NCBI GenBank assembly: GCA_003695705.1 | Contig: RFHU01000111.1 | Coordinates: forward strand, 1 to 34,600 | DNA length: 34,600 nucleotides | From: Planctomycetota bacterium | GTDB taxonomy: Bacteria > Planctomycetota > J058 | Direction of reading: 5' to 3' | Shown here: positions 13,655 to 20,791 of the stretch, piece by piece | How the letters are laid out: every line of letters begins with the position of its first letter | Position numbering within the stretch: the stretch's first letter is position 1 | Made by a program: the position numbers and the translations under genes | Notes under the pieces: model-generated | The model's database searches: none | Told to the model about the DNA's origin: nothing | Seen by the model: only the letters and a program-made list of their open reading frames with translations

Positions 13655-13744
13655 ACACTCCTCGTCGCGCCGAGGTCCTTCCTGCGCCGCGGGTCCCGCA
13701 CGGACGCGCTCCCTTGCGCGGGCCCTCGTCGTCGGATTGCTACC

Positions 13745-15166
13745 ATGGAACCCTCTCCGTCGCTGCCGGGTTCCTGCAGCGTGTTCGCCGCCGACCGAGG
13801 TCCTTCCGTGCATCCCGATCCCCAGACCCAGCCCGAGTTCATGTCTCGGCAGGAGTCCCGCCGTCTGGTGCTCATGGGGATCGTGCTCCTGCTCCTCCTC
13901 GCCTACTTGATCAACGGTGCCCTGCGCCCCGCGTCCTCGGAGGACGCGGGCGTTCCGGTCCGCCTGGGCTCGCGCGAGGGAGGCGCCCCCGCCGGAGGCG
14001 AGCTGGGCTACGACCCCTCGACGCCGCTCGCGCGCCCCAGCCAGGACCCGCTCGCCGCCAAGCGCGCCCTCGAGGCCCGCTTGCGGGCCGAGCGCGAGGG
14101 CAAGGAGGCCGGGGCGGCCCAGCCCTTCGAGCCCAGCGACGAGCGCCTCCAACAGGTGCGCGACCTCGCCGTCGACGTGGTGGAGGAGCCCGGCTTCTAC
14201 GAGCTGATCGCCCGCGTGCACCGCATGGGCGAAGAGGAACTCGAGCGCGCGCCGGAGCGCTACGGCACCTTCGAGCGCCGCGACCTTTTGCCGCCGCCGG
14301 GCTTCGACGTGCGCCGGGCGCGCGAGACGGGCGAATTCCCGCACCTCGACCGCCTGCGGGGCCGGTTCGTGCGCCTCCGCGGCCGCTTCGCCACCCCGCT
14401 CTTCCAGCGTGTCCTCGAGCGCTACCCCAACGAGTCCGGTCTGGCCTGGGTGTGGCAGGGCACCTTCCTCGCGGGCAATCGCCCCTACTTCGTCACCGTT
14501 ACGGACAAACCCTTCGACCCCAAGAGCGGTCCTCGCGGCGAGCCCATTGAGCTGGTGGGCGCGTTCCTCAAGCTCTACTCCTTCACCCCCACGAACCCCG
14601 AACTGGGGGTGAAGACGGTTCCGCACCTGGTGGCCAAGAGCTTCCGGCGCGTGCCTCCGGCACCTCGCTGGGACTACATGAACGACCGCATGCTCTACGC
14701 CGGGGCCGCGGTCATTCTGGTGCTCGCCTTCGCGGTGTTCGTCTACGCGCGCGTCTCCGCGCGCGGCACGGCCGAACTCGAACGGTGGCGGCGGAAGCAC
14801 TTTATGGCCCGCGCCAAGCGCGAGGTTCAGGCCGCGGTCGCGGGGGCGCGCCGAGAGACGGCCCCTGGCGCCAAGGCCGGGGGCGCAGAACCCGGCGGCA
14901 CGGAGGCCGGCGCAGAACCCGGCGGCATGGAGGCCGGCGGCGCAGAACCTGGTGCAGAGGCCGGCGCAGAACCCGCTGCGGAAGCCGGCGCAGAACCCGC
15001 TGCGGAAGCCTGCGCAGAACCCGCTGCGGAAGCCGGCGCGGAGGCCGGCGACGCAGAACCTGGTGCAGAGGCCGGCGCAGAAGCCGGCGGCGCAGAGGCC
15101 GGCGGCGCAGAGGCCGGTTCGGAGGCTGGGGGCTCGAAGGCCGAGGGAGCACCGCCGCCGGCGTGA
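13745..15166 (+). CDS. Two-TM membrane protein of unknown function with repetitive tail
   Basis: 473 residues that I do not recognise. A hydrophobic segment at 41-58 and a second at 316-336 bracket a roughly 255-residue domain, probably periplasmic, that contains the stretches LAWVWQGTFLAG and YFVTVTD. A basic stretch follows the second segment, then a tail from about 372 to 473 made only of Ala, Gly, Glu, Pro and a few other residues. An alternative start at ATG 13841 (residue 33, MSRQESRR) would put the first membrane segment nearer the N-terminus and is plausible. The stop overlaps aroB by 4 nt (GTGA), so translation of aroB is probably coupled to this gene. The pairing with aroB does not reveal a function. 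Confidence 0.8.
   Translation: MEPSPSLPGSCSVFAADRGPSVHPDPQTQPEFMSRQESRRLVLMGIVLLLLLAYLINGALRPASSEDAGVPVRLGSREGGAPAGGELGYDPSTPLARPSQDPLAAKRALEARLRAEREGKEAGAAQPFEPSDERLQQVRDLAVDVVEEPGFYELIARVHRMGEEELERAPERYGTFERRDLLPPPGFDVRRARETGEFPHLDRLRGRFVRLRGRFATPLFQRVLERYPNESGLAWVWQGTFLAGNRPYFVTVTDKPFDPKSGPRGEPIELVGAFLKLYSFTPTNPELGVKTVPHLVAKSFRRVPPAPRWDYMNDRMLYAGAAVILVLAFAVFVYARVSARGTAELERWRRKHFMARAKREVQAAVAGARRETAPGAKAGGAEPGGTEAGAEPGGMEAGGAEPGAEAGAEPAAEAGAEPAAEACAEPAAEAGAEAGDAEPGAEAGAEAGGAEAGGAEAGSEAGGSKAEGAPPPA
14866..15163 (+). repeat. Low-complexity imperfect repeats encoding an Ala/Gly/Glu/Pro tail
   Basis: The tail is built from variants of a short unit (gccggcgcagaaccc type). A 24-bp unit recurs three times in a row at 14960, 14984 and 15008 with one mismatch in the third, and a 27-bp block with the end cagaacctggtgcagag occurs near 14943 and again near 15053. 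The coding frame is kept throughout, giving AGAEPAAE-type peptide repeats. Consistent with slippage or unequal recombination. Confidence 0.9.
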
Positions 15167-16233
15167 CGGACTTCCTCGTCGAGCGCGGCGGCGGCCCCCC
15201 GTACCCCGTGCGCGTGGGGCGGGACCTCGCGGCCGGCCTCGCCTGGCTGCGCGAGGCCGCCGGACCCGCGACGCGGATCGCCTTGGTCTGCGACGAACGC
15301 GTCGCGGGGCTCTACGCCGCCGCGGTCGAAGATCGCTGGCCCGAGGCGCGCCGGTTCACCGTCCCCCCGGGCGAGGACTCGAAGAGCCCCGAGCGGCTGG
15401 TGGAGGCCTGGCGCTTCCTGCGCGATCGGGGGTGCGACCGCTCCTCGCTCGTCCTGGCCCTCGGCGGAGGGGTGGTGGGCGACCTCGCCGGCTTCGCCGC
15501 CGCCACCTACATGCGGGGAATTCGGATCGCGCACCTGCCGACGTCGCTCCTCGCCATGGCCGACAGCGCCCTCGGGGGGAAGACCGCGATCAACCTCGGC
15601 GCCAAGAACCTAGTCGGCGCCTTCCACGCCCCCGTCGCCGTGCTCTGCCACCTTCCCTTTCTCGCCAGCCTTCCCCCGCGGGAGGTGCGCTGCGGCCTGG
15701 GGGAGGTGTGGAAGACGGGCGTCTTGCGCGGGGAGCCGCTGTGGAGCCTGCTGGAGGCCAAGGCGTCGCGCCTGCGGGCGCTCGACCTCGACGCCCTCGA
15801 GCCCGTCGTGCGCGCGTGCCTCGAGCACAAGGCGCGCGTGGTCGCGCGCGACGAGCGCGAGGCCGGCGAGCGGGCCCTGCTCAACTTCGGGCACACCTTG
15901 GGGCACGCCCTCGAGCTCCTCGATCCCGGGCTCAGCCACGGCGAGGCCGTCGCCGTGGGCGGGGCCTTCGCCCTCGAGTTGGCGCAGCGCCTGGGGAGGC
16001 TCGAGCCCACCGCCGCCGAGCGGTTGCTCGCCTGCGCCCGGGCCCTGGGCCTGCCGAGCCGCCCCACGCGGCCCGTCGATCCCGAGGCGGCCTGGGAGCT
16101 CTTGCTGCGCGACAAGAAGGCTCGCGGCGGTACCCTGCGCTGGGTGCTCCCCCGCGGCCTGGGCGAGCTCGACCTCGTCGACGACGTGCCCGCGGAACGC
16201 GCGCGCGAGTTGCTGGCGGGCTTTCTGTGTTAG
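15163..16233 (+). CDS. aroB: 3-dehydroquinate synthase
   Basis: 356 residues starting at GTG 15163, overlapping the previous stop by 4 nt. It cyclises DAHP to 3-dehydroquinate, the second step of the shikimate pathway, using NAD and a divalent metal. The NAD-binding motif GGGVVGDLAGFAA, the substrate-binding DSALGGKTAIN, and the metal-ligand motifs GLGEVWK (Glu), FGHTLGHALE (His) and SHGEAV (His) are all present, and length is normal. No other aromatic amino acid genes are in the window, so aroB is detached from its pathway here. A secondary-metabolite sugar cyclase of the same superfamily is less likely given the classic motifs. Confidence 0.95.
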   Translation: MTDFLVERGGGPPYPVRVGRDLAAGLAWLREAAGPATRIALVCDERVAGLYAAAVEDRWPEARRFTVPPGEDSKSPERLVEAWRFLRDRGCDRSSLVLALGGGVVGDLAGFAAATYMRGIRIAHLPTSLLAMADSALGGKTAINLGAKNLVGAFHAPVAVLCHLPFLASLPPREVRCGLGEVWKTGVLRGEPLWSLLEAKASRLRALDLDALEPVVRACLEHKARVVARDEREAGERALLNFGHTLGHALELLDPGLSHGEAVAVGGAFALELAQRLGRLEPTAAERLLACARALGLPSRPTRPVDPEAAWELLLRDKKARGGTLRWVLPRGLGELDLVDDVPAERARELLAGFLC

Positions 16234-16236
16234 AAC
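16231..16236 (+). promoter_or_regulatory. Candidate -10 element before the TetR gene
   Basis: TAGAAC overlaps the aroB stop codon and ends 8 nt before the ATG at 16245, the same spacing as at 42 and 7773. It may let the regulator be transcribed as a leaderless message separately from aroB. The sixth base differs from the usual T. Confidence 0.3.
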
Positions 16237-16244
16237 CGCTGCCC

Positions 16245-16913
16245 ATGGCCAGGCGCAAGACGGGCAAGAAGGCGCGGCCTCGACGCCGCGCGGGGCGCCC
16301 CAGCGGCGAGCGCGGGAAAGAGACCGAGACCCGGATCCTCGACGTGGCCGAGCGGGTCTTCGCGCGGGTGGGCTTCGCCGGCGCGAGCACCCAGGAGATC
16401 GCCGAGGAGGCCGGCGTCACCAAGGCCATGATCCACTACTACTTCGATTCCAAGGAGCTGCTCTACCGGGCGGTCTTGGATCGGATCCTCTTCGAACTGA
16501 TCCGCCTGGTGCAGGAGGTCACCCTTGGCGAAGAGGATCGGGTGCGGCGCCTCGAGCACTTCGTCTCCGGATTCTTCGACTACGTGGCCCGCCACCCTCA
16601 CTTCGGACGCTTGACCTACATGGGCAGCGGGAGCGAGGGCCGCTACTTCGAGAACATCGTCACCACCTTCTTTCGCCCCCTCTTCGAGAAAGGCTGCGCG
16701 TTCATCGAGGAAGGAATTGCCGCAGGCACCTTCCGCCAGGTCGATCCCGCCCAGACCTTGCTCTCCATTTACACCGTGACCATGGGCTACTTCGCGGACG
16801 CGCACTTCATTTCGCTGATCCTCGAGGACGAGGCCCTCGGCCCCGCTCGCCTCGCCGTGGCCAAACGAGCCGTCCTCGATCTCGTCCGCTCGCTCCTCGT
16901 CGCCTCGCACTAG
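16245..16913 (+). CDS. TetR family transcriptional regulator
   Basis: 222 residues. A very basic N-terminal extension (1-20, rich in Arg/Lys) precedes the TetR DNA-binding domain: ILDVAERVFARVGFAGAS, helix-turn-helix at about 48-67 (STQEIAEEAGVTKAMIHYYF) and KELLYRAV. The remainder is helical and should bind a small ligand and form dimers; it is aromatic-rich (GYFADAHF). Members of this type often control fatty-acid or efflux genes. The gene lies 11 nt after aroB. Its stop codon sits within the CTAG that borders the transposon debris, so the original 3' neighbour may have been lost. The target is unknown; the nearest lipid gene is the acyl-CoA ligase at 20792. Confidence 0.92.
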   Translation: MARRKTGKKARPRRRAGRPSGERGKETETRILDVAERVFARVGFAGASTQEIAEEAGVTKAMIHYYFDSKELLYRAVLDRILFELIRLVQEVTLGEEDRVRRLEHFVSGFFDYVARHPHFGRLTYMGSGSEGRYFENIVTTFFRPLFEKGCAFIEEGIAAGTFRQVDPAQTLLSIYTVTMGYFADAHFISLILEDEALGPARLAVAKRAVLDLVRSLLVASH

Positions 16914-16977
16914 GGTCCGCCTCGCGACGGTGCGGTGCTGGGTTCGTCCCTGGGGGCGTGCAGGGACGCTCGTCGCC

Positions 16978-17118
16978 ATGCGTCGTGGAATCGAAGATCT
17001 CCGCGCAGCGCTCTGGGACGGCAGGGCACCGAGTGAGACGGGGCGTCCTGAGCTGACGAACGAGCAGTGGCGGCCGATCCAGGACCTGTTTCCACGGCCT
17101 GCAACACGACGGGGGAAG
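16978..17118 (+). pseudogene. IS5-like transposase, N-terminal fragment
   Basis: The translated stretch ELTNEQWRPIQDLFP followed by RRGKP matches the start of IS5-superfamily transposases (LTDEQW..I.PLLP...RGRP). The frame then runs into the opposite-strand IS1380 remnant and stops at 17148, so the DDE catalytic core is absent. The 30 residues before the match are not typical and could be decayed. Assigned from a short motif only. Confidence 0.55.
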
Positions 17119-17787
17119 CCCGCGTCGCCGCGCAGGTCGACGGATTGAGCGAGGCCCTCCTCCTGGACCCGGTCCAGGACCGGGAAGAGGAGCTCCACGA
17201 CTCCGTCCGCGCTCGATACGTTGCCTGGTCGCAGCTCGCTCCCCAGGCAGTGGGCGCTCCCGTGGTCGAACACCGCGAGCGGGTGGAAGCAGCGCATGGG
17301 GTAGTGGCGCGTTCCGCGCCGAGCCTGGCTGCGAACCATGGGCTTCCAACGGCAGCGAGTCGACGTCGAGCACCCGCCGTCGAGCCCGCGTCTTGCGAGT
17401 CGCCCGGAGGTCTCGGTGCGCCCAGCCGAACAGGGCCAACCCGAGCTGGGCCAGGTTCTCCTCCAGCGTGAGGGTGGCGACGAGCCGAGACTGGGTCGGC
17501 TGCGAGGAGAGCCCGTCCGGAACCAACCCCTCCTCCTCCTTGAGCGGGGGTGTCCCTCGCCGCTCGGAGACGCTCAGCCGGAAGGCCGGGTCGTCTCGCA
17601 AGCGGTCGACGTCGTCCTGATCCTTGTGCCCTTGCGCCAGGGCGTAGAGCCGCGTGCGCAGCAGCTCGACAAAGGGGTGGGTCACGAAGACCGGATTGCG
17701 AGGGTCGGTAAGCTCCTCCGAGAGCGACTCGGTCAGCCCCAGGCGCTCCTCGAGCTCACGCAGCAAGAGCACGCCGGCGTCGGGTGG
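17105..17787 (-). pseudogene. IS1380-family transposase, frameshifted and truncated at both ends
   Basis: Reading the minus strand from about 17787 gives DAGVLLLRELEERLGL, then RTRLYALAQGHKDQDDVDRL and VLDVDS, all hallmarks of the IS1380 DDE transposase N-terminal half. Near 17300-17325 the frame shifts by one base; the next frame continues with HYPMRCFHPLAVF, ELRPGNVSSADG and LRGDAGF, the second catalytic aspartate region. The sequence ends there, before the catalytic glutamate and C-terminal half. An in-frame stop lies 3 residues upstream of DAGV, so the original start is also missing. Confidence 0.85.
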
Positions 17788-17830
17788 ACCCTAGGGTCCC
17801 TGCGCGGTCCCGTGCGAAGTCGCCCCCCCC

Positions 17831-17893
17831 CGGGCGGATCCGCCCGCAGGAGGTCTAGAGCGGGGCGATCTTCGCGCAGGGAGCGCGCCCCGC
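17831..17893. promoter_or_regulatory. Palindromes upstream of the alpha/beta hydrolase gene
   Basis: Two inverted repeats lie in the 130-bp gap between the transposon debris and the ATG at 17930. One is a 16-bp perfect palindrome, CGGGCGGATCCGCCCG, at 17831-17846. The other has 8-bp arms GCGGGGCG (17860-17867) and CGCCCCGC (17886-17893). A -10-like TAAGCT (17899-17904) follows. They could be an operator pair or RNA hairpins. Confidence 0.4.
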
Positions 17894-17929
17894 CTTGCTA
17901 AGCTGGCGGTCCGCCCCAGGGGGTCCCTT

Positions 17930-19216
17930 ATGCGCCGCGCTTGGTTTCTGCCGCTCCTTTCCTTGATCGCGCTCTGCTGGGGAACTCCCCGGGCCGCCGC
18001 GCGCCCGGATTCGCTGGCCGTGGTTCGTTCCCTGCAGCGAGGCGAGTGCACGCCTCGGGAAGCGGTTGCCGCTTGGCGCAGTGCGGGCGTGGGCCCCGGA
18101 GAGGCCCTCGCACGGATTCGCGGCCTGCGCCCAGCGGGCGGCCTCGGTCCCGGCGTCTCGCGGCTCGACCTGAGGGACGCGCTGGGCCGGCGCTCCTACG
18201 CCGAAGTCTTCGTCCCCGAGGCGCCGCGGCCCGACGGGCGCTACGGGGTCCTCCTCGCCCTGCACGGGCTCGGCGGCAACGCGGGGCAAATGCTCCGCCT
18301 CGGCCGGCGCCTCGCCCCGCCGGGGACCGTCGTCCTCGCGCCCAACGCACAGAAGCTCGGCCCCGGACAGGAGAACGAGGACACGGTCCTGAACCCCGCC
18401 CTCACCAGCCGTGTCCTCCCCCATTGGTGGAGCTACCGGGAAGGCTGCTTCCCGCTGCGCGCCCTCGACCTGCTCAAGGAGCGCCTCCCCGTGGACACCG
18501 ACCGCGTCCTCCTTCTCGGCTACAGCATGGGGGGCTACGGGGCCTGGAACCTCGGGCTTCGTTTCTCCGACCGCTTCGCCGGCATGGTTCCCCTCGCCGG
18601 CGGCCTCTCGCGTCTGGAGAACTTCGTCCCCCGCGACGGGCGCGTGCGGCCGCTGCTGCGCAACGCACGTATGCTGCCCGCCTGGGTGCTCCACGGCGAG
18701 CGCGACCGCACGGTCCCGGTCCGCTTCTCCCGCAGCCTCACGGCGGAGCTGACGCGCCTAGGCGCCGACTGCACCTACCACGAGGTTCCCGGAGCCGGAC
18801 ACGTGGTGGCGAGTTTCCTCCGCGGCGACGAGCTCACCGCGGAGCTCCGCGGCTGGCTCGCCGAGCGCGGGCGGGACCCCCACCCGCGGCGGGTCGAGCA
18901 CACGGCCATCGCCGCCGACCACGCCGCGAGCTACTGGCTGCGCCTCGACGTCGCCCGCCCCGGCGCTTGGGCCCGGGCCGAGGTCGAGGGCCCCGCCCGC
19001 GTGGTGGTGCAAGCCCATGGCGTGCGCCGCCTGACGGTGTTCTTCGACCCCCGGCTCCTCGACTGCGACGAAGCGCTCGTCGTCGAGGTCAACGGCGTCG
19101 TGCGCCACCGCGGGCGCGTCGAGCCCAGCCTGGAGGCGGTCGCCGACTCCTTCGCCGCCGACCGCGACCCGGCCCTGGTCTGGTCGCGCGCCCTCACCGT
19201 CGACCTCGCCGACTGA
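17930..19216 (+). CDS. Secreted alpha/beta hydrolase (esterase/depolymerase-like) with C-terminal extra domain
   Basis: 428 residues with a signal peptide (1-about 24, WFLPLLSLIALCWGTPRAAA). The alpha/beta hydrolase domain spans about 80-310: LALHGLGGN gives the oxyanion strand, GYSMGG the nucleophile S199, HGERDRTVPV the acid D259 and GAGHVV the histidine H291, a complete triad. It resembles polyhydroxybutyrate depolymerase/feruloyl esterase and phospholipase-carboxylesterase relatives. After the hydrolase comes a beta-rich extension (about 320-428) that I do not recognise. AGGGGG 6 nt upstream supports the start. The substrate cannot be told. The gene lies just after the transposon debris and upstream palindromes. 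Confidence 0.88.
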   Translation: MRRAWFLPLLSLIALCWGTPRAAARPDSLAVVRSLQRGECTPREAVAAWRSAGVGPGEALARIRGLRPAGGLGPGVSRLDLRDALGRRSYAEVFVPEAPRPDGRYGVLLALHGLGGNAGQMLRLGRRLAPPGTVVLAPNAQKLGPGQENEDTVLNPALTSRVLPHWWSYREGCFPLRALDLLKERLPVDTDRVLLLGYSMGGYGAWNLGLRFSDRFAGMVPLAGGLSRLENFVPRDGRVRPLLRNARMLPAWVLHGERDRTVPVRFSRSLTAELTRLGADCTYHEVPGAGHVVASFLRGDELTAELRGWLAERGRDPHPRRVEHTAIAADHAASYWLRLDVARPGAWARAEVEGPARVVVQAHGVRRLTVFFDPRLLDCDEALVVEVNGVVRHRGRVEPSLEAVADSFAADRDPALVWSRALTVDLAD

Positions 19217-19237
19217 GCGCGCCCGGTCCTCCGGGGC

Positions 19238-19260
19238 CGTTCCTCCGTTTCGGAACGTTT
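19238..19260 (+). terminator. Weak hairpin after the hydrolase gene
   Basis: CGTTCC (19238-19243) pairs with GGAACG (19252-19257) across an 8-nt loop and is followed by TTT. It lies 22 nt after the stop. The stem and T-run are short, so this is at best a weak intrinsic terminator. Confidence 0.3.
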
Positions 19261-19428
19261 CGCAGGGTTCCTTCCCCGACCGCCTGGCGACAGGCCGCGG
19301 TCCGGGGCGGTTCGCAGACGACGGGGCGGCGGGCTGGAGGCGACGGAAGCGCTCTGATGCTCGTGGGTTGCGAGCGGGGCGGTGTTTTGGCCTGCCTCGT
19401 GCGCGGAGGCCGGGCGAAGGAGGGCCTC

Positions 19429-20751
19429 ATGACCCAGCCGTTTCCTCGCTTCTTCGCCGGGCCGCTCGGTCTTGCGCTCGCGCTCTCGGTCGCGCCGGCC
19501 TGGGCCCAGGAACCCTCCGCCGCCGCCCTGCTCTTGGTGGAGAACGGAGGGGAGGCGCTGAGCGAGGACTTCGGCGCCGCAGTCTACGGGTGCTTGCTCG
19601 AGGCCGGGCCCTACGCCGAGGTGGAGGTCCTCACGGCCCATGAGGGCGGGGAGGAGCGCCTGGGCCCGGCGCTGGCCGAGCTGGGCGCGCGGCACGCGGC
19701 CGTGGACGTGTTCCTCTCCACGCACACCACCGAACGACGCGCGGAGGAGCTGCTCGCCGCCCTTCCTTCCCCTGCCCGGCACATTCGCCTGGTCTATTCC
19801 ACCGCCTGCGAGGGCGCTCAGGCCGAGCGCGCGGCGTGGATCGCCGTGGGCGCTCGCACCGTGGTCACCCACCAGGGGACCAACGATCCCCTGGTCGCAT
19901 TCCCTTACTTCCTCTCTCGCTGGATCCGCGGGGAGCCCCTGCTGCCCATCGTGCGGGACGGCTACCTCGAGACGTCCCGCGTTCACCTCGTCCTCGCCTC
20001 CCTCGCGGGGTCCGAGCTGAGCTTTGGCGGGGACCTGCTGGGGGAGAGCCTGCAGGGCAGCCGTCCGGTCGTCCAGGGCGATCCCGAGGTGACCGTGCGG
20101 ACGGGCCTCGTGCCTCGGCCCCTGCGTCCACCGGCGGGGCTTCGCTACGCGCGCGGCAGCGGCGGCAGCCTCGGGCTTGCCCTCCGCGCGGCGAACGGCT
20201 TCTCGGCCTCTGGCGCGGAGGTCCGGGGAGCGCTTGGGCTCTTCGGGGGGCTCTTGCCGGGTCCGCTGCGTGCGATCCTGGCCGACCTCGTGCGGGTTTC
20301 GGTGGGCCCCGGCGCAGGCCACACCGGGGGCAGCGGGGCTTCACGAACTCTGCCGCCCCGCGTCTCCGTCACGACTCCCTGGCTACGGATCGAGCGTTCG
20401 CGGAAGGTCACGGTGCCCCTCGACGGCATTCCGGGCGCGGTCTTGGTGGTGGGGACCGAGGTCCGGCTGCGTCCCGGTTCGCTCGACCCCGAGTCGGGGC
20501 GCTTCTCGCTCCAGGTCGCCGGCGTCTGGGCGAGGCGGGGTGCTCTCGCGGTGCGGATTCGGCGCGTGGGTCTGCGCCGAAGCCGCGCCGGGGAATACCG
20601 CCTGGCCGTCGCGGGCGGAGCCTTGGGGTTCGTCCCCTTGGGTTTCTCGGTGCCGGTGGGGCGCGCGCAGCCGGCGGCTTTCTCCGCTCCGGAGCCGCTT
20701 CTGCTCGACCGCGAGGGTCTCGCCGCGCGCCTCGCCGACCCGATTCGCTGA
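19429..20751 (+). CDS. Secreted protein of unknown function, possibly caspase-like fold
   Basis: 440 residues. Start at ATG 19429 is set by AAGGAGGG 4 nt upstream, the best ribosome site in the window; an upstream in-frame ATG at 19357 is less likely. Signal peptide 1-26, ending AWA. The mature N-terminal part (about 30-200) alternates strands and helices: VDVFLSTHTTERR with H99 and IRLVYSTACEGAQ with C127, then GARTVVTHQGTNDPLVAFPYFLSRW. A His followed by Cys at strand ends recalls caspase-like peptidases, but the 28-residue spacing is short, so this is only a suggestion. The second half is glycine-rich then beta-strand-rich (about 290-420). I do not recognise it. It stands alone and converges on the acyl-CoA ligase. 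Confidence 0.75.
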   Translation: MTQPFPRFFAGPLGLALALSVAPAWAQEPSAAALLLVENGGEALSEDFGAAVYGCLLEAGPYAEVEVLTAHEGGEERLGPALAELGARHAAVDVFLSTHTTERRAEELLAALPSPARHIRLVYSTACEGAQAERAAWIAVGARTVVTHQGTNDPLVAFPYFLSRWIRGEPLLPIVRDGYLETSRVHLVLASLAGSELSFGGDLLGESLQGSRPVVQGDPEVTVRTGLVPRPLRPPAGLRYARGSGGSLGLALRAANGFSASGAEVRGALGLFGGLLPGPLRAILADLVRVSVGPGAGHTGGSGASRTLPPRVSVTTPWLRIERSRKVTVPLDGIPGAVLVVGTEVRLRPGSLDPESGRFSLQVAGVWARRGALAVRIRRVGLRRSRAGEYRLAVAGGALGFVPLGFSVPVGRAQPAAFSAPEPLLLDREGLAARLADPIR

Positions 20752-20791
20752 CCGGATCCGGCGCGCGGGAGGGGGCGCCGGGCGTGCCGTC

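Larger units (their letters stand above)
16910..17794. mobile_element. Patchwork of decayed insertion sequences bounded by CTAG
   Basis: This stretch has no intact gene. It begins at CTAGGGTCCGCC (16910) and ends at GGTGGACCCTAG (17783-17794), i.e. short inverted ends that match at 11 of 12 positions, each with CTAG. Inside are an IS5-like transposase N-terminus on plus and an IS1380-like transposase fragment on minus, abutting near 17105-17120. The right edge forms a 14-bp perfect palindrome (17786-17799). The ends may be remnants of one element into which another recombined; neither fragment can transpose. Confidence 0.6.

Noticed and set aside
16230..17104. Minus-strand open frame continuing beyond the IS1380 fragment
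   Set aside because: Similarity ends after LRGDAGF near 17120; beyond it the frame runs opposite the IS5-like piece and the TetR gene.
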